Source of the DNA: Tanypteryx hageni
Lineage: Eukaryota; Arthropoda; Insecta; Odonata; Petaluridae
Assembly (NCBI GenBank): GCA_028673005.1
Contig: CM054120.1
Location: forward strand, 72,093,533 to 72,157,532
Length of the DNA: 64,000 nucleotides
Direction of reading: 5' to 3'
Shown here: piece after piece, positions 58,165-64,000 of the stretch
How positions within the stretch are numbered: the stretch's first letter is position 1
How the letters are laid out: each line of letters begins with the position of its first letter
The notes under the pieces: model-generated
Database searches by the model: none
The model's input: only the letters and a program-made list of their open reading frames with translations
Told to the model about the DNA's origin: nothing
Position numbers and translations under genes: made by a program

Positions 58165-58965
58165 ACCGCGTACATTTCGTGCCCGAGAACTGGGATACAT
58201 TCTCTCAGTCACTACGGGGTTTTATCTCATCTTTCAAGACTCAATCATAGCTATCCTTCATACTCTGTCTTTTATATTTTTTCATTTACCCGCTTTGTTA
58301 TTTATAAAAATCATTTATTTTAATGTATTGTATTATTATGTTACTTCGTTATAATATTTAATTGTAAGATTGCTTGCGCTGTATGTGGAATTATATGAGT
58401 AATTAAAAATATTAATAAAGGGTGACGCGCAGGGGCTACCCGAAAAATTAAGGCGCTCCGTATAGGTTAGTTGATATATTATCAAAGTACATGTTAATTT
58501 ATTCTACGTAATGTAAAACGTTTTGATAATGATAGAATAAAATGTAAGTCGTCAAGATTCAGGCCTGTCCGCGATATAAGTATATTATTTATTTATTTGC
58601 GCGTAAAGTATAGATCAGCGGTTCACAATTCAGAAGTTGACTCGGGCCTAAATCAACCTTGATTTGATCTAAGCAGGCCGGCCTATGAAACTTTTGTCCA
58701 TAGTAAAAGTTAGAATATGTTAATGTGGATTCGTTAATTACTATGACAAATTTTTCTTGTAAATTTTATGAGGTGACAAAGCTATATAATTTACTCACTC
58801 GTTGGGAGATGTTGCGCAGTTTATCTCTTGACATTCCAGTTATATCTGGCGTAATTCTAGTTGTCGCTGTTTTGAAATTGTTTCTTTATTCTAATCTGAC
58901 ATCGTTAAAGGTAATGGAGGTTTTTTTTAACTTCACGTGAGAGATGTATTACAAACATAAAGGAA

Positions 58966-59111
58966 AAACAGATATCTAGGTCCTTGGATTGGTATCTGTT
59001 TAGAAAAAATATGCTCGCCACAATGGTGTTTAGTAATTAAACAGATATCTAAGTCCTTGGATTGGTATCTGTTTAGAAAACATATGCGCGCTACAATGGT
59101 GTTTAGTAATA
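58966..59111 (+). repeat. 73-bp tandem repeat x2, unit 2
   Basis: Counterpart of 48548-48693, unchanged in structure. Confidence 0.85.
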
Positions 59112-59925
59112 GACGTATGTCTGATAAAATAACAAGTTTAATGCGTAAAGATTCATAAATAAAAATAATTTGTTCACCAAATCGAATTGTTCTGGAATTT
59201 GAATTGGTTTAACGCTGTAAGGATGTCGAGTGATCGCTATGTCGAATGTTCTAGAGCAGCGACTAACAAATACTTACGGCTCTGGGACCTGTTGTTACGG
59301 CAACCGATCTTGTCCTGACCCCTATTATGGCAGATGACCTTGTCGCTATTCTCATAACTCCACCCATCTACCAACAAATGTAATAATGTGATAGGAATAC
59401 TTAGAGAAAATCAGGATTTTCGTTAATATTCATATTGAAAAATCGTCAAAGATTAACTTTTACTCACGAGATCAAAATGATGCCAACCATCGGGTCGTAT
59501 GCAAAAAATTGCGGTTTATTGAAACTTAATCTCTGTCGATTTTAGATGGAATAACTTGACATCAAGGGCGGATCTAGGAACCTCCCAAGGAGGGGGGGGG
59601 GGATCGATGAAGTTCTATTTTCCTCGTAAGTAGGAAAATTTCAAATAAAACTCCCTATAATTGTCAAAATTATGTTCAGGACTTTTTATAGAGATTATCA
59701 CAAGAAATAATAGTATAGTAATTTTCTATCATAAAACCTATTTTGGTGAAATATATTTTGACAACCACGCATACATTGACCTCCCTTATAATAATCCATA
59801 TTTTGCGAAAATGATGTATAAGGCTTATGTTTCGCATAATGTAAAAAGGAAAAAATATATTTAAATCGGGTATCTGTGACATTCTATTAACTTTGTATAG
59901 CACTTTTAACATTTTATTTTAAAAA

Positions 59926-61108
59926 TCACAATAAAAAATCAAGTCGCCGATTGCCAGAATTAGCAAAACGATCTAAAATCTCTTCCGGGTCAAGATGAAT
60001 ATCTTGATGTTTATGGAGTAACGCCAAACCCACAAGTCTTTCTTCACTCATTCTGTTCCGCAATCAAGTTTTAAATCGTCGCAAAGCCGAAAAGCTGCTT
60101 TCAGAGCTAGCTACACTTTTAGGAAGAGTGAGTAAAAGTTTTAATAAAATTTTGCGACTTGGTTAAATTTTCTCGTAGCACATACTGAAAACTTCACAGA
60201 TACTCATGATAGTTATAAAGTTATTGCACTTATATTCACGTTCCCATTTGGTTTTCCACATTATTAATTCGCTTAGAAAAATAGTAAACGGATTTGAAAT
60301 AATGAAAACATTCTAAAAGTCATAATATTTTTCCCATCTTGACGTTACAGTATTATCTAACACAACTTGATCCAAACACAATAGTTGTTTCGGTAATATA
60401 TTTCCCAAATTAAATGCCTTAAGTGTATCATCACAAAAACGGCTTCGAAAATCATCTAGGAGAGTATCAATCAGTGGGATAATTTCAATACGTCGATTGT
60501 ATTCCTCAGCGGTTTCCGAACAGTTAATTCTTCTTTAGGTATACCAGGGCTTAATGAGCTTTAATTGCAAAATATCTGCAAATTCATTAGCGCTTTTCCA
60601 AATTCTATTAAATACTTCGTCAACCCTTTTCCTTTCACAATCTAATAAGCAAATGATGTCCTCAATGCATTTTATAGCTGAATACAGATCTAGCGACTCT
60701 TTTTGTAATGACTTACTATTTGGAAGTGTCAAGGAAAAAATAATAGTAATGCATTTCATCGAAACAATGAATTTGCTTGTCATGAGATTACTGAGGAGTA
60801 AATCCGCCTTTGTTAAAGATGTCCTATCATCCCAATTACTGATATCGTTCAATATCTTGGTAATTATGGAAAATATTTTCTCAAACATTAAACAAGCATT
60901 ATGTTTTTTTACCCAGCGTGTATCGCACAAGGTACTTAATCCACCACCCATTTCTCTCTTTAAAATATAACTTCTCTTAGCAGAAAAATGATAACAATTA
61001 ATAACCTCGCCCATTAATTCAAAACATTTTCTAATTGCCCTAATTTCGGGCGATTGCTTGTTTTTCTTTATGAGCCAAAACATGAAGATTTTGAGCACTT
61101 CCCACCCT
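59926..61108 (-). pseudogene. hAT transposase C-terminal half, unit 2
   Basis: Duplicate of 49508-50690 with two visible amino-acid changes (FIVSIKCINII to FIVSMKCITII) and the same stops, so it was dead before duplication. Confidence 0.88.
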
Positions 61109-61874
61109 TGAGGTTGCGACTTATAACTGACCGTGAGTGAAACAATCTGATCTTATATTTAAATTTATATTCAAATTTAAATTAAATAATATACTTTATC
61201 ATTACACCGTTTATGCACACGTCACTAAATAAGAATATTTATTAAGTAACTGAATTAATAAACCAAAACAACATCAAGTCCTTGAACTTTGACAATGTCA
61301 TTGTCGTCAGGGAACTTATCGTTAAAAATGCAAATTTAGTCCAAATTAATGAGAATAAACGTGAAATGCGTGCGGTTTCGAGTCAAAGACTAAAAAAGAC
61401 GATAAGAATAAGAAACTATGATCATTCTTCATAATTACTATGCAGGTACGAAGTTTTTAAGTAAATTTGTCGAATTTATATAATCAAATGAATGAATGCC
61501 TGCACTTATAAAAGTCAACTTTTACGTGTTATCTTACGGGGCATAAATAAAATGCGAATACCTTATTATGGGAAATCTGTCGGGAATTTAAACTCCCCTA
61601 CGTGCCAAGTTTCGTTACGATACCTTTGAAGGTGTGGATTTGCATAGGATAACATACATACAACCAAACATTTGAAATTAATTTCCATTGATTGATAAAC
61701 TTTATCAAAATAATCATGCTGATTTATGACAAGATGAAAACGGATTTTCCATTGTTGGATATCAAATAAAAAGTTTTTTAGTTTTAAATATTTGATGAAA
61801 TTGTAATCGGGACTAGAAAGGTGATTTATAAGTGTTGTTTTTATATTATGTTACAGTTGTATTTTTCAAGCTGC

Positions 61875-62162
61875 TCATACGTGATTTTTGCTAGTATTAT
61901 TCAGGGTTTTAATGGATGATTCAACGACTATAATATCATCCGAAGGAGGTTCTTTGTGAGGGAGACAAAAGTTAAGTCTTGTCCTCAAAAGATTGAGTTT
62001 TTGTTTAGTAAATGTTCTTTCAGAGAAGTTATGGGCAATATCGATGTAATCAAAGTGTTTTATGTGGTCACTAAAGGATTTTATGTTTTCTGCGTGTGTG
62101 TGTGAAAATTCTAGAATAGTGTACTTTCCCCTAAATCCGGAGTGCGTGTGAGATTGCGTCTT
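61875..62162 (-). other. Open 95-codon frame without ATG, unit 2
   Basis: Counterpart of 51457-51744. The changes keep the frame open (for example TKKKL to TKQKL). Confidence 0.3.
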
Positions 62163-64000
62163 TTAAGTCCCTAGCGTGGAGAAATTTCATTAATAAGGAA
62201 GGTATTTGGCTGATTTGGTAATAACTATCTTACGTATCGAGGCACTATAAGTTTTTTTGGGCAAGGGCCTTGCGGTTCAATTTCAACATTTCGCGGCCAA
62301 TACTTTTGAAAAATCCTGCTCTAGACCATTTAAAATATCTAGCGTCTAGACTTTAGATGATTGCAAGGAGTGTACACATCATCATAATTACCTCAGCTTC
62401 GGTGTTTGATGAATATACATAATTATTTTCGATAAAGTTTGATAAAATAAGTTTTGATGATAATAAATGGCGGATGTGATCACATAAGGCGGAATGTCTT
62501 ACTCTACATATGGTTTTGGAATTTCACTGTTGATTACAATAAGCGGTTGGTAACATTAACGAGTGATCACATTAACGATTACAAAGATTTCAACTGAAAT
62601 TCGTCCATGTTTTGGAGGATCATTGTTATAAGTCTTAATCGTTGCGTTTGTTATAATTTCAACATTTAAAAATTTATTAGTGCCAAGTAATATGATTTAG
62701 GTCTGTTATTAAATTCATAATGGCTCCAGCAACAATAATATTGAAAAAGGGAAAGAAATTGGTTATGAACAAAAACTTATGGTTCCACTTCCATTTCAAT
62801 CACCGAAATGGATAAAAAATACTGGGGGCATGAAAAACTTTCTATCGAAATTTGCCTCCACTCAATTTTTTTGAAGCAATCTTGTAAGAATGCATAAGCT
62901 AACAGCAACAATTTGTTTATTTATTTAGAGATAATCATAGGTATTTCATGTCACGTGATATTATTTCTTGCGATTACAACCCTGCTCATGTTTCTCAAAT
63001 TTCTTTCCTAGTCTACCGTTGGAAATATCAGAGATTGTTAAATTTGAAAAATTTGTATTTCTAAAAGATAGCTGGTGCCTTATTATGATCACATGAGAAT
63101 ATTATTATCTGTAATTTTTGGAATAAATACGAGGATCTTTATATTCTACGGTGAGCTCTCTTCTGAATTTGCTGAGATGTAGATTTAGTTAAAAGCCGTT
63201 AATCTGTAGAATATCTTTGTAGGGACATTTATTTTTGGGAATAAAATATAGGTAAAATACTGACATTTAAACTATCGTTTTAAGGAGGGCCGCGTGAATG
63301 AAGTTTGAAGGCCGAGTGCAATATATTTCTGCCATTCTTTTACTTAAAGAAAGATAGAAAGAAAAAAATGAGAGTTTGTTTTGATGACGCAATGTGAGAA
63401 AGCGCGTTTTATTTATAGATTGTTATTTAGAATTGCAAACGTGATATTCTTTATTAACCTAGTAATATAATTGTATGACACAAAGTTATTTATTCGATAA
63501 TTAATTAAAAACGTATGTTCTTACTCTTACACATGTTTGGTTTCCAATCTAATCTAATCTATGATATGAATATACTACATCACTAAAAAGGACTCTCCGG
63601 ACAATCCAGATTTTTCAAGAAAATTTCTTTTCTTATATTATTATGGCATCAAAGATCACGCAAATAGTGAATAATTTTAAATTTCTATCTATACCAGTTG
63701 TATCATAATCATAATTTGCATATTTAGAAGTCCCCGCCCGAGCCTCCTTAATTTTTCCAAAGCATTTCTTTGGCATTGTAATGGATTGCATCATAAACCA
63801 CATACAAATTTTAATGGTATTTTTTATATAAAAGAAATTAATTAGCTTCGATCGGGCTACACAAAATTGTGTTGGCAAGCCGTATGTTGTGCGCCACTGG
63901 TATAGATTATTATCGTCATTCTATCGTCGAAACTAGGGAAAGCGATTACGTAGCGGCTGTATAAATCACATACACTCCGCCGATTTAAGTCATATGTCTG

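Larger units (their letters stand above)
56598..64000 (+). repeat. Tandem duplication, unit 2 (partial, runs off the window)
   Basis: It corresponds to 46181-53582 of unit 1. The SINE, exon and promoter of unit 1 would lie beyond the window edge. Confidence 0.97.

Overview
This window looks like repeat-rich, AT-rich arthropod DNA. I infer this from the mix of LINE types: 2A-bearing L2/Crack/CR1-like, CR1-like, and RNase H-bearing I/LOA-like elements, alongside ZMYM1-like hAT transposases. No species can be named. Almost everything recognisable is mobile or tandemly repeated, and most copies are broken. The only host-like gene signal is one candidate first exon with a GC-rich promoter near 55.6-56.0 kb, minus strand.

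Layout. 1-18326: about 14.7 head-to-tail copies of a 1,249-bp satellite. Each unit carries on the minus strand a decayed LINE ORF2 start with a 2A-like peptide (DVEVNPGP) followed by an APE-type endonuclease, always with the same stop codon at the conserved tryptophan. 18327-18538: a 24-bp minisatellite. 18539-20963: a 3'-truncated CR1-like LINE whose N-terminus carries two PAM2-like (poly(A)-binding-protein-binding) motifs. 22442-25797: a DNA transposon with 23-bp terminal inverted repeats and an unnamed transposase, cut by a LINE 3' fragment. 26800-28401: two further LINE 3' ends.

29036-34505: a nearly full-length I/LOA-like LINE (element A: gag with three zinc knuckles; endonuclease, reverse transcriptase, RNase H) with a 13-bp target duplication. 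It sits inside an older LINE fragment that is itself flanked by 146-148-bp direct repeats. 34947-39748: an RT fragment and a second related LINE (element B), truncated where it meets hAT debris. 39749-42870: pieces of ZMYM1-like hAT transposases and a small RT fragment. 42798-45616: a large imperfect palindrome with a 579-bp hAT MITE in one arm.

46181-64000: a direct tandem duplication of about 10.4 kb with roughly 0.3% divergence by eye. The second copy runs off the window. It contains a hAT transposase pseudogene, an unrecognised pseudogene, a tRNA-like SINE and the candidate host promoter and exon.

The elements do not form one pathway; the window records successive insertions whose order can partly be read from target duplications and nesting. 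The most novel signals are the paired PAM2 motifs at the start of a LINE protein, and a long satellite built from a 2A-plus-endonuclease LINE fragment.
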